The position numbers and the translations under genes are program-made. From Serratia plymuthica (GTDB taxonomy: Bacteria; Pseudomonadota; Gammaproteobacteria; Enterobacterales; Enterobacteriaceae): a stretch of DNA of 64,000 nucleotides. Location of the stretch: NCBI RefSeq assembly GCF_018336935.1, contig NZ_CP068771.1, positions 4,030,001-4,094,000 on the forward strand, given 5' to 3'. Under the pieces are notes generated by a model. It did not search any database, was not told where the DNA came from, and saw nothing but the letters and a program-made list of their open reading frames with translations. Positions 35,585 to 47,808 of the stretch are shown piece by piece; the stretch's first letter is position 1; each line of letters opens with the position of its first letter.

Positions 35585-36562
35585 TTAGCCGAAAGTACTG
35601 AAAGGGTTAAAAAACAGCACCGCAAGATACGCAATAAAGCCACATAATAACAGAGCGCCCGCCAGATGACCGATGCGATGTTTTCGCCCGATGCACAGCG
35701 CGCTGAGCACAATGCTGACCGCCAGCATGACCCAATAATCGCGGTGGAAGGCGGCAGGGTCGACGCTGCCCGGCGACAACAGTGCGGGAACGCCCAGCAC
35801 GATCACCGTGTTGAAAATATTGGAGCCGATGATATTACCAATCGCCATATCATCCTCGCCCTTTAGTGCCCCGGCGATGGACGTGGCCAACTCCGGCAGG
35901 CTGGTGCCGATGGCGATGAGGGTCAAACCGACCACCAGTTCACTCATGCCGAAATAGTGCGCAATCACCGTGGCGTTATCGACCACCATTTTGGACGATA
36001 ACGGCAGAATGATGAACGCCAGCACCAGCCACAGCACCGCTACGGTGTTGCTGCTGTCTTGCGGCAGCTCGGCGATTTGCTCTACGGTCAGGCTGTCGCT
36101 GCCTTCGCGCTGCGCCAGCCGGGCGATTTTCAGCATCAATAAAATAAAGGCGGCGGCGGCGGCCAACAGCACCACACCATCCAGGCGGCTCAGGGTGCCG
36201 TCCATCAATACGAAACCGCACAATACTGTGACCGCCAACATCAGCGGCAGTTCGCGGCGCAGCACCTCGGATCGCGCCGCCAGCGGGTGAATCAGCGCAG
36301 CCACGCCAAGGATCAATAATATATTCGCAATGTTGGAACCTAATACGTTCCCCACGGCCATATCTATCTGCCCATTCAGCGCGGCGGTGGTCGACACGAA
36401 CAGCTCCGGCAGCGAAGTGCCGATACCGACGATGGTCATGCCGATGATTAACGGCGGCACGCCAAGCGAACGGGAAATCACCGCAGCACCGTAAACTAAG
36501 CGGTCTGCGCCATACACCAGTAAAAATAAACCAACGATGAGTAAAGCTATCGCGAGAAACAT
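35585..36562 (-). CDS. yrbG: YrbG, calcium/sodium antiporter family protein
   Basis: The 325-residue protein has about ten membrane helices in two inverted halves, each with an alpha-repeat (GIGTSLPELFVS near residue 46; AIGTSLPELATS near residue 220) and GNVLGSNIANI / GNIIGSNIFNT motifs of the CaCA superfamily. The transported ion is not proven. ATG at 36562 with AAGGA upstream. It is the first gene of the kds-lpt-rpoN direction, divergent from mla. Confidence 0.93.
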   Translation of the reverse strand: MFLAIALLIVGLFLLVYGADRLVYGAAVISRSLGVPPLIIGMTIVGIGTSLPELFVSTTAALNGQIDMAVGNVLGSNIANILLILGVAALIHPLAARSEVLRRELPLMLAVTVLCGFVLMDGTLSRLDGVVLLAAAAAFILLMLKIARLAQREGSDSLTVEQIAELPQDSSNTVAVLWLVLAFIILPLSSKMVVDNATVIAHYFGMSELVVGLTLIAIGTSLPELATSIAGALKGEDDMAIGNIIGSNIFNTVIVLGVPALLSPGSVDPAAFHRDYWVMLAVSIVLSALCIGRKHRIGHLAGALLLCGFIAYLAVLFFNPFSTFG

Positions 36563-36875
36563 GCAGGGTCCTTTGTTGGGTATCATCCCGGTTCGTTGGT
36601 TAAAAGCCGAAATTCGGCTATCTTGCTTTGCCCTCCGTTGTGCAGGCTAAAGCCGCAGCAACGGGTTTTCCCGGCTAATATATGAACAGATTCGTTTTTT
36701 TCGTTATATGCGCAATTTTGACCGGGTGGCGCGTAAAAGTAAAATCAGGTACGGCCTTAGCGCACCATTGGTAGCGAAATACCGGTAAGTTTTTGTAAAG
36801 ATGAGACGCGTTGCGTCCGTTGCTTTAACATCGTGGGTAGATTTGGCAAAAATGAGCCGTAAAGGATCGATTAAC
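36563..36875. promoter_or_regulatory. yrbG-mlaF divergent intergenic region
   Basis: About 310 bases carry the promoters for the leftward yrbG operon and the rightward mla operon. An AAAGGA ribosome-binding site precedes mlaF. I could not assign clear promoter boxes, and no gene or strong hairpin is seen. Confidence 0.4.
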
Positions 36876-37691
36876 ATGCACCAAAATGCAGAGAATCTGG
36901 TCGAAGTGCGCGACATGAGTTTCTCGCGCGGCGATCGACTGATATTCGAAGACATCAACCTGACGGTTCCCCGTGGCAAGGTCACCGCGATCATGGGGCC
37001 GTCCGGTATTGGTAAAACCACACTGCTGCGCCTGATTGGCGGCCAACTGGCACCGGACCGCGGCGAGATTTGGTTCGACGGCGATAACATTCCCGCGTTG
37101 TCCCGTCATCAGTTGTATGAAGCCCGCAAGAAAATGAGCATGCTGTTCCAGTCCGGCGCGCTGTTCACCGATCTTACGGTGTTTGAAAACGTGGCCTATC
37201 CGCTGCGTGAGCACAGCCGTTTGCCGGAACCGATTTTGCGCAGCACGGTGATGATGAAGCTGGAAGCTGTCGGATTGCGCGGCGCGGCTGAGCTGATGCC
37301 CAACGAACTGTCCGGCGGCATGGCGCGCCGCGCCGCGTTGGCGCGGGCGATCGCGCTCGACCCGGAACTGATCATGTTCGACGAACCTTTCGTCGGTCAG
37401 GATCCGATCACCATGGGCGTGTTGGTGAAGCTGATCGATGAGCTGAACCATGCGCTGGGCATCACCTGCATCGTGGTTTCGCACGACGTGCCGGAAGTGC
37501 TGAGCATCGCCGACTACGCGTATATCGTCGCCGATCACCGGGTGATTGCCGAAGGGACGACGCCGCAATTACAGAACAATCCTGATGCGCGCGTGCGCCA
37601 GTTCCTGGATGGTATTGCCGATGGGCCGGTGCCGTTCCGTTATCCGGCCGGGGATTATCAGGCCGAGTTGTTAGGCTTAGGGAGTAAATAA
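36876..37691 (+). CDS. mlaF: MlaF, ATPase of the phospholipid retrograde transporter
   Basis: The 271-residue ABC ATPase has Walker [10 protein letters not shown], signature LSGGMARR and Walker B LIMFDEP, with the C-terminal extension ([17 protein letters not shown]) that contacts MlaB across the dimer. It drives MlaFEDB lipid transport. ATG at 36876 is chosen with AAAGGA upstream. mlaE follows after 4 bases. Confidence 0.97.
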   Translation: MHQNAENLVEVRDMSFSRGDRLIFEDINLTVPRGKVTAIMGPSGIGKTTLLRLIGGQLAPDRGEIWFDGDNIPALSRHQLYEARKKMSMLFQSGALFTDLTVFENVAYPLREHSRLPEPILRSTVMMKLEAVGLRGAAELMPNELSGGMARRAALARAIALDPELIMFDEPFVGQDPITMGVLVKLIDELNHALGITCIVVSHDVPEVLSIADYAYIVADHRVIAEGTTPQLQNNPDARVRQFLDGIADGPVPFRYPAGDYQAELLGLGSK

Positions 37692-37695
37692 GCTC

Positions 37696-38478
37696 ATGTT
37701 ATTACAGGCGTTAGCGTCGTTAGGGCGCCGTGGCATCAATACCAGCGCCAGCTTTGGGCGCGCGGGGTTGATGCTGTTCAACGCGTTGGTCGGGCGGCCG
37801 GAGCCGCGTAAACAGTGGCCGTTGTTGCTAAAGCAAATGCACAGCGTGGGCGTGCAATCGTTGCTGATCATCATGGTTTCCGGGCTGTTTATCGGCATGG
37901 TGCTGGGGTTGCAAGGTTATCTGGTACTGACCACTTACAGCGCCGAGGCCAGCCTGGGCATGATGGTGGCGTTGTCGCTGCTGCGTGAGCTGGGGCCGGT
38001 GGTCACTGCGCTGCTGTTTGCCGGCCGCGCCGGTTCCGCGTTGACGGCAGAAATCGGCCTGATGAAGGCGACCGAACAAATTTCCAGCCTGGAAATGATG
38101 GCCGTCGATCCGCTGCGGCGGATTGTTGCGCCGCGCTTTTGGGCCGGTTTGATCAGTATGCCTCTGCTGACGATTATCTTCGTTGCCGTGGGCATCTGGG
38201 GCGGTTCGATCGTCGGCGTGGATTGGAAGGGCATCGACAGCGGCTTCTTCTGGTCGGCGATGCAGGGCGCAGTGGAGTGGAGAAAAGACTTGCTCAACTG
38301 CCTGCTCAAGAGTGTGGTATTCGCCATCACAGTGACCTGGATTGCCATTTTCAATGGGTATGATGCGGTGCCGACCTCTGAAGGGATTAGCCGGGCAACG
38401 ACGCGTACCGTGGTACATTCGTCACTGGCGGTGTTGGGATTGGATTTCGTGCTGACAGCACTGATGTTTGGGAATTGA
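37696..38478 (+). CDS. mlaE: MlaE, permease of the Mla transporter
   Basis: The 260-residue membrane protein is nearly identical in pattern to E. coli MlaE ([29 protein letters not shown]). It forms the lipid-conducting transmembrane part with MlaF, MlaD and MlaB. The stop lies 4 bases before mlaD. Confidence 0.98.
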   Translation: MLLQALASLGRRGINTSASFGRAGLMLFNALVGRPEPRKQWPLLLKQMHSVGVQSLLIIMVSGLFIGMVLGLQGYLVLTTYSAEASLGMMVALSLLRELGPVVTALLFAGRAGSALTAEIGLMKATEQISSLEMMAVDPLRRIVAPRFWAGLISMPLLTIIFVAVGIWGGSIVGVDWKGIDSGFFWSAMQGAVEWRKDLLNCLLKSVVFAITVTWIAIFNGYDAVPTSEGISRATTRTVVHSSLAVLGLDFVLTALMFGN

Positions 38479-38482
38479 TTCG

Positions 38483-39034
38483 ATGCAAACGAAGAAGAGT
38501 GAAATTTGGGTTGGGGCGTTTATGCTGATTGCGCTGTGCGCCATCATCTTTCTCTGCCTGCAGGTAGCAAACATTAAGTCTATCGGTAACGAGCCGACGT
38601 ACCGCATCTATGCGACCTTCGATAATATCGGCGGCCTGAAAGCGCGTTCGCCGGTAAAAATCGGTGGCGTGGTGATTGGCCGTGTGGCCGATATCTCGCT
38701 TAATCCCAAGACTTATACGCCGCGAGTCGCCTTGGATATTCAGGAAAAATATAACCAGATCCCGGATACCAGTTCGCTGGCGATCCGTACCTCCGGCCTG
38801 CTGGGAGAGCAGTATCTGGCACTGAACGTCGGTTTTGAAGATCCTGATATGGGCACCACCATTCTGAAAGATGGCGGTACGATTCAGGACACTAAATCAG
38901 CTATGGTTCTGGAAGATCTGATCGGTCAGTTCCTGTATAAAAGCGGCGGCCAGGATAACGCAGCCAAACCGGGAGACGCGGCCGCTGAGCCGGCTGCCGG
39001 TACTGCGCCGCAATCTGCCGCTCCAAGTCATTAA
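38483..39034 (+). CDS. mlaD: MlaD, MCE-domain lipid-binding subunit
   Basis: The 183-residue protein has a single N-terminal membrane helix, an MCE domain (about 39-118, with [23 protein letters not shown]) and an Ala/Pro-rich tail. It forms a hexameric ring that guides lipid between MlaC and MlaE. ATG at 38483 gives the exact E. coli length. Confidence 0.97.
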   Translation: MQTKKSEIWVGAFMLIALCAIIFLCLQVANIKSIGNEPTYRIYATFDNIGGLKARSPVKIGGVVIGRVADISLNPKTYTPRVALDIQEKYNQIPDTSSLAIRTSGLLGEQYLALNVGFEDPDMGTTILKDGGTIQDTKSAMVLEDLIGQFLYKSGGQDNAAKPGDAAAEPAAGTAPQSAAPSH

Positions 39035-39048
39035 GAGAGGAAACCTGC

Positions 39049-39678
39049 ATGTTTAAACGTTTACTTATGGTTGCCCTGCTGGTGGTTGCGCCACTGGCGA
39101 ATGCGGCCGATCAAACCAACCCGTACAGCCTGATGCAAGACGCGGCTGAGAAAACCTTTACCCGGCTGAAAACCGAGCAGCCAAAAATCAAGCAGGACCC
39201 TAACTACCTGCGTTCGGTGGTGCACCAGGAGCTGATGCCGTTTGTACAGGTTAAATACGCCGGTGCGCTGGTGCTGGGCCGTTATTACAAAGAAGCGACC
39301 CCGGCGCAGCGTGAGGCCTATTTCACCGCCTTCCAGGCCTATCTGGAGCAGGCTTATGGCCAGGCGCTGGCGATGTACCACGGTCAGACCTACCAGATCG
39401 CCCCTGAGCAGCCGCTGGGTAATGCCGATATCGTCGCCATCCGCGTGACCATCATCGATAAAGACGGCCGTCCGCCGGTACGTCTGGATTTCCAATGGCG
39501 TAAAAACAGCAAAACCGGTTATTGGCAGGCGTATGACATGATCGCCGAAGGCGTCAGCATGATCACCACCAAGCAGAACGAGTGGGCGTCGACCCTGCGT
39601 ACTCAGGGCATCGACGGTCTGACCAAACAGCTGCAAGCGGCTGCGCAGCGGCCCATCACGCTGGATCAGAAAAACTGA
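39049..39678 (+). CDS. mlaC: MlaC, periplasmic phospholipid carrier
   Basis: The 209-residue precursor has a signal peptide ([15 protein letters not shown]) and the Tol-tolerance/MlaC fold ([22 protein letters not shown]). It shuttles phospholipids between the outer-membrane MlaA complex and MlaD. Its stop overlaps the mlaB start (TGATG). Confidence 0.97.
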   Translation: MFKRLLMVALLVVAPLANAADQTNPYSLMQDAAEKTFTRLKTEQPKIKQDPNYLRSVVHQELMPFVQVKYAGALVLGRYYKEATPAQREAYFTAFQAYLEQAYGQALAMYHGQTYQIAPEQPLGNADIVAIRVTIIDKDGRPPVRLDFQWRKNSKTGYWQAYDMIAEGVSMITTKQNEWASTLRTQGIDGLTKQLQAAAQRPITLDQKN

Positions 39679-39980
39679 TGTCGGCCGCACTCAGCTTTGA
39701 ATCGCAGCAGCAGACCTTGATCCTGCGCGGCGAGCTGGACCGGGAAACGCTGCTTCCGTTGTGGGATCGGCGGGAAACGTTGCTGGCGGATAAAACCGTC
39801 CTCGACGTCTCGCAACTGCAACGCGTGGACTCTTCCGGGTTGGCGCTGCTGGTGCATCTGCGTGAACTGCAGCGTCAGCGAGGCGTTGAATTAAAAATTT
39901 CCGGCGCCACCGATCGCTTGAAAACGCTGATCGCGTTGTACAACCTGCAAGCAATAATGCCTGTCGATACCGCTGGTTAG
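39678..39980 (+). CDS. mlaB: MlaB, STAS-domain regulator of MlaF
   Basis: The 100-residue STAS protein has the conserved LDVSQLQRVDSSGLALLVHL helix region. It binds MlaF and is needed for ATPase assembly and activity. It is translationally coupled to mlaC and followed by a clear bidirectional terminator. Confidence 0.95.
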   Translation: MSAALSFESQQQTLILRGELDRETLLPLWDRRETLLADKTVLDVSQLQRVDSSGLALLVHLRELQRQRGVELKISGATDRLKTLIALYNLQAIMPVDTAG

Positions 39981-40015
39981 CGATATTTTCAGCTGGATGA
40001 AGATGGTCATACCCC

Positions 40016-40044
40016 AAAAAGCCCCTGTGTAATAGGGGCTTTTT
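40016..40044. terminator. Intrinsic terminator after mlaFEDCB
   Basis: The stem AAAAAGCCCCT / AGGGGCTTTTT with loop GTGTAAT is a textbook bidirectional terminator lying 36 bases after mlaB, separating the mla operon from ibaG-murA. Confidence 0.85.
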
Positions 40045-40120
40045 CTTTGGTTTAAGAAAACGTCGTATTCCACTAAGATGTCAGGCTGATTATGATCCTT
40101 TTGCTGCAGAACTGGATACT

Positions 40121-40375
40121 ATGGAAAATAACGAGATTAAAGACGTGCTGATGCAAGCGTTGGCACTGGATGAAGTACATGTCACGGGCGACGGCAGCCA
40201 CTTCCAGGCGATCGTGGTCGGCGAACTGTTTGCCGGCATGAGCCGCGTCAAAAAACAACAGACGGTCTATGCACCGCTGATGGAATACATTGCGGACAAC
40301 CGCATTCATGCCTTATCGATCAAGGCGTACACCCCTGAAGAGTGGCAGCGAGACCGCAAACTCAACGGATTTTAA
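40121..40375 (+). CDS. ibaG: IbaG, BolA-family protein
   Basis: The 84-residue BolA/IbaG protein has the family C-terminal histidine region ([13 protein letters not shown]). IbaG binds iron-sulfur clusters with monothiol glutaredoxin and is linked to acid stress and envelope homeostasis. It precedes murA by 55 bases and is probably co-transcribed. Confidence 0.94.
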   Translation: MENNEIKDVLMQALALDEVHVTGDGSHFQAIVVGELFAGMSRVKKQQTVYAPLMEYIADNRIHALSIKAYTPEEWQRDRKLNGF

Positions 40376-40412
40376 GGCTGTTTGCCCTCCGGGGCGGGCA
40401 GCTTCAGATTAG

Positions 40413-41690
<1,278 letters not shown>

Positions 41691-41735
41691 TCTGTCAGAC
41701 GCCGGGGCGACGCTCCGGCGGAAATACTCTATTGA

Positions 41736-41768
41736 GGGTCCGGCTCACTGTGTGGCCGGGCCCTTTTT
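41736..41768. terminator. Intrinsic terminator after murA
   Basis: The stem GGGTCCGGC / GCCGGGCCC (one G-U pair, loop about 10 bases) is followed by TTTTT on the plus strand. The T-run touches the end of convergent degS. Confidence 0.8.
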
Positions 41769-42825
41769 AATTGCTGTCTTCCGGAAATTCACCTACCGCC
41801 ATCTTCAGCGTAATGCGCTTGCCGTCACGCAGCACGACGACCGGTATTTCCGTGCCCGGGCGTATCTCTGCCACCTGGTCCATGGTCTCCAGCACCGATA
41901 TCGCCGGTTTGTTGTCTACGTTGATGATCACATCGTTGATATGGAAGCCTGCGTTACCCGCCGGTCCGTTCGGCGTAATTTCGGTCACGATAATGCCTTG
42001 CAGGCGGTCGATGCCGGAATTGGACGAACGTAAAGGAATAATCTCTTTGCCCTGAATGCCGAAGTAACCGCGGATAACGCGGCCATCACGGATCAGTTTG
42101 TCCATGATCTTGGTGGCAAGTTCAATAGGGATGGCGAAACCCAGGCCTTCCGGTGTTTCACCGTCGGTGATTTTATCGTAGGTCAGGGTATTGATGCCGA
42201 TTAACTCACCCAGCGAGTTGACCAAAGCGCCGCCGGAGTTGCCACGATTAATCGAGGCATCGGTTTGCAGGAAGGTCTGACGGCCGGTGGTGCTCATACT
42301 GATGCGGCCCGTGGCGCTGAGGATCCCCTGAGTGACGGTCTGGCCGAGATTATAGGGATTGCCTATCGCCAAGACCACATCGCCCACGTGCGCGGCACGG
42401 GCGTTATTAATAGGGATAACCGGCAGATTGCCCGGATCTATCTTCAGTACGGCCAGATCGGTCAGGCTGTCGGATCCGACCAGCAGCGCTTCGTAGCGGC
42501 GGCCGTCCTGCAGCACGACGGTAATTTGCTGGGCATCCTTGATAACGTGGCGGTTGGTCAGAATATAACCGCGCTCGTTCATGATCACGCCGGAACCCAG
42601 CGACAGTACGTTGGCGGTACCGCTCATATTGCGATTGTAGATATTTACCACGGCGGGCGCAGCGCGTCGCACGGCCTTGTTGTAGCTGACCGGCGTTTCG
42701 TCACTGGTATTGTCATGCTTTTCTGCGAACAGAGTATTGGAAGAGCGCAGCACAGGCAGCGCAGCCAGCAGCAGGCCGGCGACGATTAAACCAATAACGA
42801 CAGAACGCAAGAGCTTAGCAAACAT
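41767..42825 (-). CDS. degS: DegS, site-1 protease of the sigma-E stress pathway
   Basis: The 352-residue protein has an N-terminal membrane anchor (about 8-26), a trypsin-like domain with His93 (TNRHVIKD), Asp in DSLTDLAVL and Ser in NRGNSGGALVN, and one PDZ domain. It senses unfolded outer-membrane proteins and cleaves RseA. It lies 89 bases after degQ, the same order as in E. coli. Confidence 0.97.
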   Translation of the reverse strand: MFAKLLRSVVIGLIVAGLLLAALPVLRSSNTLFAEKHDNTSDETPVSYNKAVRRAAPAVVNIYNRNMSGTANVLSLGSGVIMNERGYILTNRHVIKDAQQITVVLQDGRRYEALLVGSDSLTDLAVLKIDPGNLPVIPINNARAAHVGDVVLAIGNPYNLGQTVTQGILSATGRISMSTTGRQTFLQTDASINRGNSGGALVNSLGELIGINTLTYDKITDGETPEGLGFAIPIELATKIMDKLIRDGRVIRGYFGIQGKEIIPLRSSNSGIDRLQGIIVTEITPNGPAGNAGFHINDVIINVDNKPAISVLETMDQVAEIRPGTEIPVVVLRDGKRITLKMAVGEFPEDSN

Positions 42826-42914
42826 GGAGTTTTAGTACGTGAGATGAAGGATGCACGGAGGATAACATGAGAATACCGGGCGCAGTATGTCACTGAGCCC
42901 GGTTTTTAAACAAA

Positions 42915-44285
42915 TTAACGCAGCAGCAGATAAAGGGTTTCAGTGCCGCGCACGATGTTCAGCGCCATGACCGGTGGTTTGGTTGCCAATACTTTGCGCA
43001 AGGTTGCGATGTCCTCAACGCGCTGGCGGTTGACGCCAATGATCACATCGTCTTTCTGCAGCCCAATTTGCGCCGCCGTTGAGCCTTTATCCACCTTATC
43101 GATCTTCACGCCCTTGTCACCGCTGGTGAGGGTGCCATTACTGAGGGAAACCCCCTGCAGGGCCGGTGACAGCGTTTCGGCATTGGTGGAGGCGCCCTCG
43201 CTGTTGTCCAGCGTAACGGCAACTTCCTGTGGTTTGCCATCGCGCAGCAGCCCGACCTTGATGGTTTTGCCCGGTGCGGTAGTGCCGACTTTGGCACGCA
43301 GTTCGGCGAAGCTGCTGACCGGCTTGCCGTCGACGGAAACCAAAATGTCGCCGGCCTTGATACCCGCCTTGGCGGCGGCGGATTTCGGCAGCACTTCGCT
43401 GACGAAGGCGCCGCGTTGAGCGTCAGTATTAAACGCCTTGGCCATATCGGCGGTCATTTCACTGCCTTTAATGCCAAGCAGGCCGCGTTTCACCTCGCCA
43501 AATTCGATCAGCTGCCGGCTGAGGTTCTGCGCCATGTTGCTCGGAATGGCGAAGCCGATGCCAATGTTGCCGCCGCCCGGCGCCAGAATGGCCGTGTTGA
43601 TGCCTATCAGCTCGCCGTTAAGATTAACCAGCGCGCCGCCGGAGTTACCGCGGTTGATGGAGGCGTCCGTCTGGATAAAGTTTTCCAGCCCTTCCAGGTT
43701 CAGGCCGCTGCGGCCCAGCGCGGAAATAATGCCGGAGGTGGCGGTCTGGCCGAGGCCAAACGGGTTGCCGACGGCAACGGCGAAATCGCCGACCCGCAAC
43801 GCATCGGAGTCCGCCATTTTTATCGCGGTCAGGTTTTTCACGTCGCTGAGCTGCAGCAGGGCAATATCGGATTGTTCGTCGCGGCCAACCAGTTTGGCGT
43901 CCACTTCGCGGCCGTCATTCAGCTGTACGCTGATTTTGTCGGCGTTGTTGATGACGTGGTTGTTGGTCAGTACATAGCCTTTGGCGGCGTCGATGATTAC
44001 GCCGGAGCCCAGCCCTTCAAACGGACGTGAGCTTTGTTGCTGTCCGGGCGCGTCGGGGCCGAAGAAGCGTTTGAATTCCTCTGGAACTTGCTGGCGCTGC
44101 ACCTGAGTCCCTTCAACATGCACGCTGACGACTGCGGGCAAAACTTTTTCCAGCATCGGCGCCAGGCTTGGCAGCGATTGCCCCTGAACGGCGACGGGCA
44201 ATGCCGCGCTGACTGCCGGTACGGAGGTGAGCGTGAGGCCAATACTCATTGCCAATGCACTAAGAATTAACGACTTTTTCTTCAT
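42915..44285 (-). CDS. degQ: DegQ, periplasmic serine endoprotease/chaperone
   Basis: The 456-residue precursor has a signal peptide (LSALAMSIGLTLTSVPAVSA), a trypsin-like domain with catalytic TNNHVINN, DIALLQL and NRGNSGGALVN motifs, and two PDZ domains. It degrades or refolds damaged periplasmic proteins. The E. coli-like start at 44285 is used; the frame extends upstream to 44390. Confidence 0.96.
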   Translation of the reverse strand: MKKKSLILSALAMSIGLTLTSVPAVSAALPVAVQGQSLPSLAPMLEKVLPAVVSVHVEGTQVQRQQVPEEFKRFFGPDAPGQQQSSRPFEGLGSGVIIDAAKGYVLTNNHVINNADKISVQLNDGREVDAKLVGRDEQSDIALLQLSDVKNLTAIKMADSDALRVGDFAVAVGNPFGLGQTATSGIISALGRSGLNLEGLENFIQTDASINRGNSGGALVNLNGELIGINTAILAPGGGNIGIGFAIPSNMAQNLSRQLIEFGEVKRGLLGIKGSEMTADMAKAFNTDAQRGAFVSEVLPKSAAAKAGIKAGDILVSVDGKPVSSFAELRAKVGTTAPGKTIKVGLLRDGKPQEVAVTLDNSEGASTNAETLSPALQGVSLSNGTLTSGDKGVKIDKVDKGSTAAQIGLQKDDVIIGVNRQRVEDIATLRKVLATKPPVMALNIVRGTETLYLLLR

Positions 44286-44477
44286 TGATAATAACTCTCT
44301 CAATACCTGCCGGTGAAATAGTGATGATAAAGCAGCAGCAATACCATAGTGAAGGGTAAGACCGTGAATTTGCGTGAAAAGTTCACTCAAGCGCCAGCGT
44401 TAAGGATAGCTCAGACGCGGGGGATAAAGCGGGGCAAGATGAAAACCCGTGGGGCGGGCCCACGGGCAGGGCGAGGA

Positions 44478-44879
44478 TCAGTCGCGGCGCGGGCGGTCGC
44501 CACGCAGCAGGCCGGAGGCGCCTTCAGAGTAGTCGCGCGGCATTTCTACCGGTGCCTGATCGTTATCGGCTTCGGCTTCGGTCAGGCGATAGCGGAACGG
44601 ATTTTCCTGCATCGGCAGATCCGGCAACAGGTTGTTGGAGCTCTTCGCCATATGTTGATACAGCTGGCGATAGTCTCGCGCCATGTTATCCAACAGCTCG
44701 GCGCTGCGGGCAAAATGGCCGACCAACTCCTGACGATACTCTTCCAGCTCGGTTTTGCTCTTGTCCAACTCGTTTTGCAGCACTTGTTGTTGACGTAATT
44801 TACGGTTACCAAAACGCATCGCTACCGCACCAATGGCGATGCCGACGACTAAACCAATCAGCGCATACTCCCAGGTCAT
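44478..44879 (-). CDS. zapG: ZapG (YhcB), division and envelope-synthesis coordinator
   Basis: The 133-residue protein has one N-terminal membrane helix (ALIGLVVGIAIGAVAM), a long coiled coil (about 30-85), and a disordered charged tail. It matches E. coli YhcB. It interacts with division and elongation proteins and affects LPS and phospholipid balance. It is divergent from zapE. Confidence 0.95.
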   Translation of the reverse strand: MTWEYALIGLVVGIAIGAVAMRFGNRKLRQQQVLQNELDKSKTELEEYRQELVGHFARSAELLDNMARDYRQLYQHMAKSSNNLLPDLPMQENPFRYRLTEAEADNDQAPVEMPRDYSEGASGLLRGDRPRRD

Positions 44880-45111
44880 GATGACTCCTATTTTGACTTC
44901 GTTGTTCCGCAGGGATTTTTCACTTAATAATATCCACTATAACCGTTAACCTTGTCCGAGTGGAATCCTGATAAGCCATAACCTGGCGTTTACGGGTTTT
45001 TTCAGGGCGCCGTGACGCGGGCATATGTGGCGATAACGGTGCGAAGCAGCATCAACATGCCGCGAAAATTTGCTAAATAATTTCTACGGGTTCTAAGGGA
45101 ACATCGAACAG

Positions 45112-46239
45112 ATGCAGGCATTATCACCGTTATCACGCTACCAGCAGGCGCTGGAGGCGGGGGAATATCAGGCCGATGAGGTTCAACGCCAGGCGGTTAC
45201 CCGGTTGGAGGGTATTTATCTGGCATTGCAGCAAATACCTGCGGCCAGCGCGCCGGCCGGTGGACTGCGCGGCAAGTTCAGCCGCTGGCTTGGCAAGGGC
45301 GATGAAACGGCCAGCCGCCGCCCGGTGCAGGGGCTGTACATGTGGGGTGGGGTAGGGCGCGGTAAAACCTGGCTGATGGACATGTTCTTCCACAGCCTGC
45401 CGGGAGAGCGCAAACTGCGGCTGCATTTCCACCGTTTTATGTTGCGGGTGCATGAAGAGTTGACCGAGCTGCAAGGGCAGGAGAACCCGCTGGACATCAT
45501 CGCCGACGGTTTCAAGGCGCAGACCGACGTCTTGTGTTTTGACGAATTCTTCGTTTCCGACATCACCGACGCGATGCTGCTGGCCACGTTGTTGCAGGCG
45601 CTGTTTGCGCGTGGCATCACGCTGGTGGCGACGTCGAATATTCCGCCGGACGATCTGTACCGCAACGGCTTGCAACGTGCGCGTTTCCTGCCGGCGATTG
45701 CCCTGATTAACGACTATTGCGATGTGATGAACGTCGATGCCGGCATCGATTACCGTTTGCGTACTTTGACTCAGGCGCATTTGTACCTGACGCCGCTCGA
45801 CGGTCAAACCCGAGACGCCATGGACCGGATGTTCATCAAGCTGGCGGGGCAGGCGGGGGAAGCCGCGCCGGTGCTGCAGGTCAATCACCGCCCACTGCAG
45901 GCTATCCGCGCGGTGGATGGGGTGTTGGCGGTGGATTTCCATACGTTGTGCGAGGAGCCGCGCAGCCAGCTGGACTATATTGCGTTATCGCGGCTGTATC
46001 ACAGCGTCATGCTGTACAATGTGCAGGTGATGGGGCCATTGAAGGAGAACACCGCCCGCCGCTTTCTGGCGCTGGTGGACGAATTCTACGAACGGCACGT
46101 CAAGTTGGTGATTGCCGCCGAAGCGCCGATGTTCGACATTTACCAGGGGGAGCGGTTGAAGTTCGAGTATCAGCGCTGCCTGTCGCGCCTGCAGGAGATG
46201 CAAAGCGAAGAGTATCTGAAGCTGCCTCATCTGCCTTGA
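45112..46239 (+). CDS. zapE: ZapE (YhcM), cell-division ATPase
   Basis: The 375-residue AFG1-like ATPase has Walker A GGVGRGKTWLMD (about residue 82) and Walker B VLCFDEFF. It associates with the Z-ring during constriction, mainly under low oxygen or heat. Ribosome-binding site AAGGGA precedes ATG 45112. Canonical neighbour of zapG and rplM. Confidence 0.96.
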   Translation: MQALSPLSRYQQALEAGEYQADEVQRQAVTRLEGIYLALQQIPAASAPAGGLRGKFSRWLGKGDETASRRPVQGLYMWGGVGRGKTWLMDMFFHSLPGERKLRLHFHRFMLRVHEELTELQGQENPLDIIADGFKAQTDVLCFDEFFVSDITDAMLLATLLQALFARGITLVATSNIPPDDLYRNGLQRARFLPAIALINDYCDVMNVDAGIDYRLRTLTQAHLYLTPLDGQTRDAMDRMFIKLAGQAGEAAPVLQVNHRPLQAIRAVDGVLAVDFHTLCEEPRSQLDYIALSRLYHSVMLYNVQVMGPLKENTARRFLALVDEFYERHVKLVIAAEAPMFDIYQGERLKFEYQRCLSRLQEMQSEEYLKLPHLP

Positions 46240-46339
46240 TGGCCCGGGGATCTGGCCGCCAGGATCCCCCGTTTTCCTCTCGCCGGCGCTAAATTGCTTT
46301 TCCATTCAAAAAGCGTTCGATCTTTGTGAGCGACTTCTC

Positions 46340-46345
46340 TATAAT
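46340..46345 (+). promoter_or_regulatory. Probable rplM promoter -10 box
   Basis: A perfect TATAAT with a GC-rich discriminator (CTTGCGACCCC), as usual for stringently controlled ribosomal promoters. No close -35 match is found 16-18 bases upstream. It lies 170 bases before rplM. Confidence 0.55.
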
Positions 46346-46351
46346 CTTGCG

Positions 46352-46943
<592 letters not shown>

Positions 46944-46955
46944 TCGGGATTATAG

Positions 46956-47351
<396 letters not shown>

Positions 47352-47382
47352 TTTTTACTGCCTCGGCAGTGGAGTTTACGCC

Positions 47383-47411
47383 AAAAACCCGGTGCTTCAC
47401 CGGGTTTTTTT
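47383..47411 (+). terminator. Intrinsic terminator after rpsI
   Basis: CCCGGTG / CACCGGG with a CTT loop, preceded by five As and followed by seven Ts. Confidence 0.85.
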
Positions 47412-47506
47412 ATGCCTGAAATTCCCCTTCTCTCGACTAAAATCTGTGGTATATCAGACAATTCAACACGAAATCACCGCACAGTCCCCACAAAACAAGC
47501 AAAATC

Positions 47507-47515
47507 TGGTAAACT
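47507..47515 (+). promoter_or_regulatory. Probable extended -10 promoter for sspA
   Basis: TGGTAAACT (TGn plus TAAACT) stands about 295 bases before sspA. No good -35 is present. The rest of the 47412-47644 stretch shows nothing recognisable. Confidence 0.4.
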
Positions 47516-47644
47516 ATCATCCACTTTTGCGCCTGTTCGCCATGCAGCTGTCGTCAGTCTACCTCCGCGTCCTGTTTTAGACCCAGGGTTTATCTGTGTG
47601 CTGCTGGCCAGCGGTCAAGGTCATTCAGGATAGCAGCCTGGTAA

Positions 47645-47763
47645 CCCGATAGATTTCTGGGTGCAGCAAGGCGGCAACCGAACGAATCCCCTGGAGCTTA
47701 GATTGCTAAGTGACTGGGGTGAGAGAGGGAAGCCAACGCCACTGCGACATGAAAGATGAAGGG
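47645..47763. repeat. Long copy of the dispersed palindromic repeat in the sspA leader
   Basis: About 119 bases: CCCGATAGATTTCTGG at the left, GTGCAGCAAGGCGGCAACCG, an inner stem (CCCC...CTTAG / CTAAG...GGGG, 47689-47719), then GAAGCCAACGCCACTGCGAC and GAAAGATGAAGGG. The arms are imperfect inverted copies. It would be transcribed in the sspA 5' leader. Confidence 0.6.
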
Positions 47764-47808
47764 AAGTTGGCTATTCGCAGTATTTTCTAGATAAACTTGG
47801 AGGTTTTC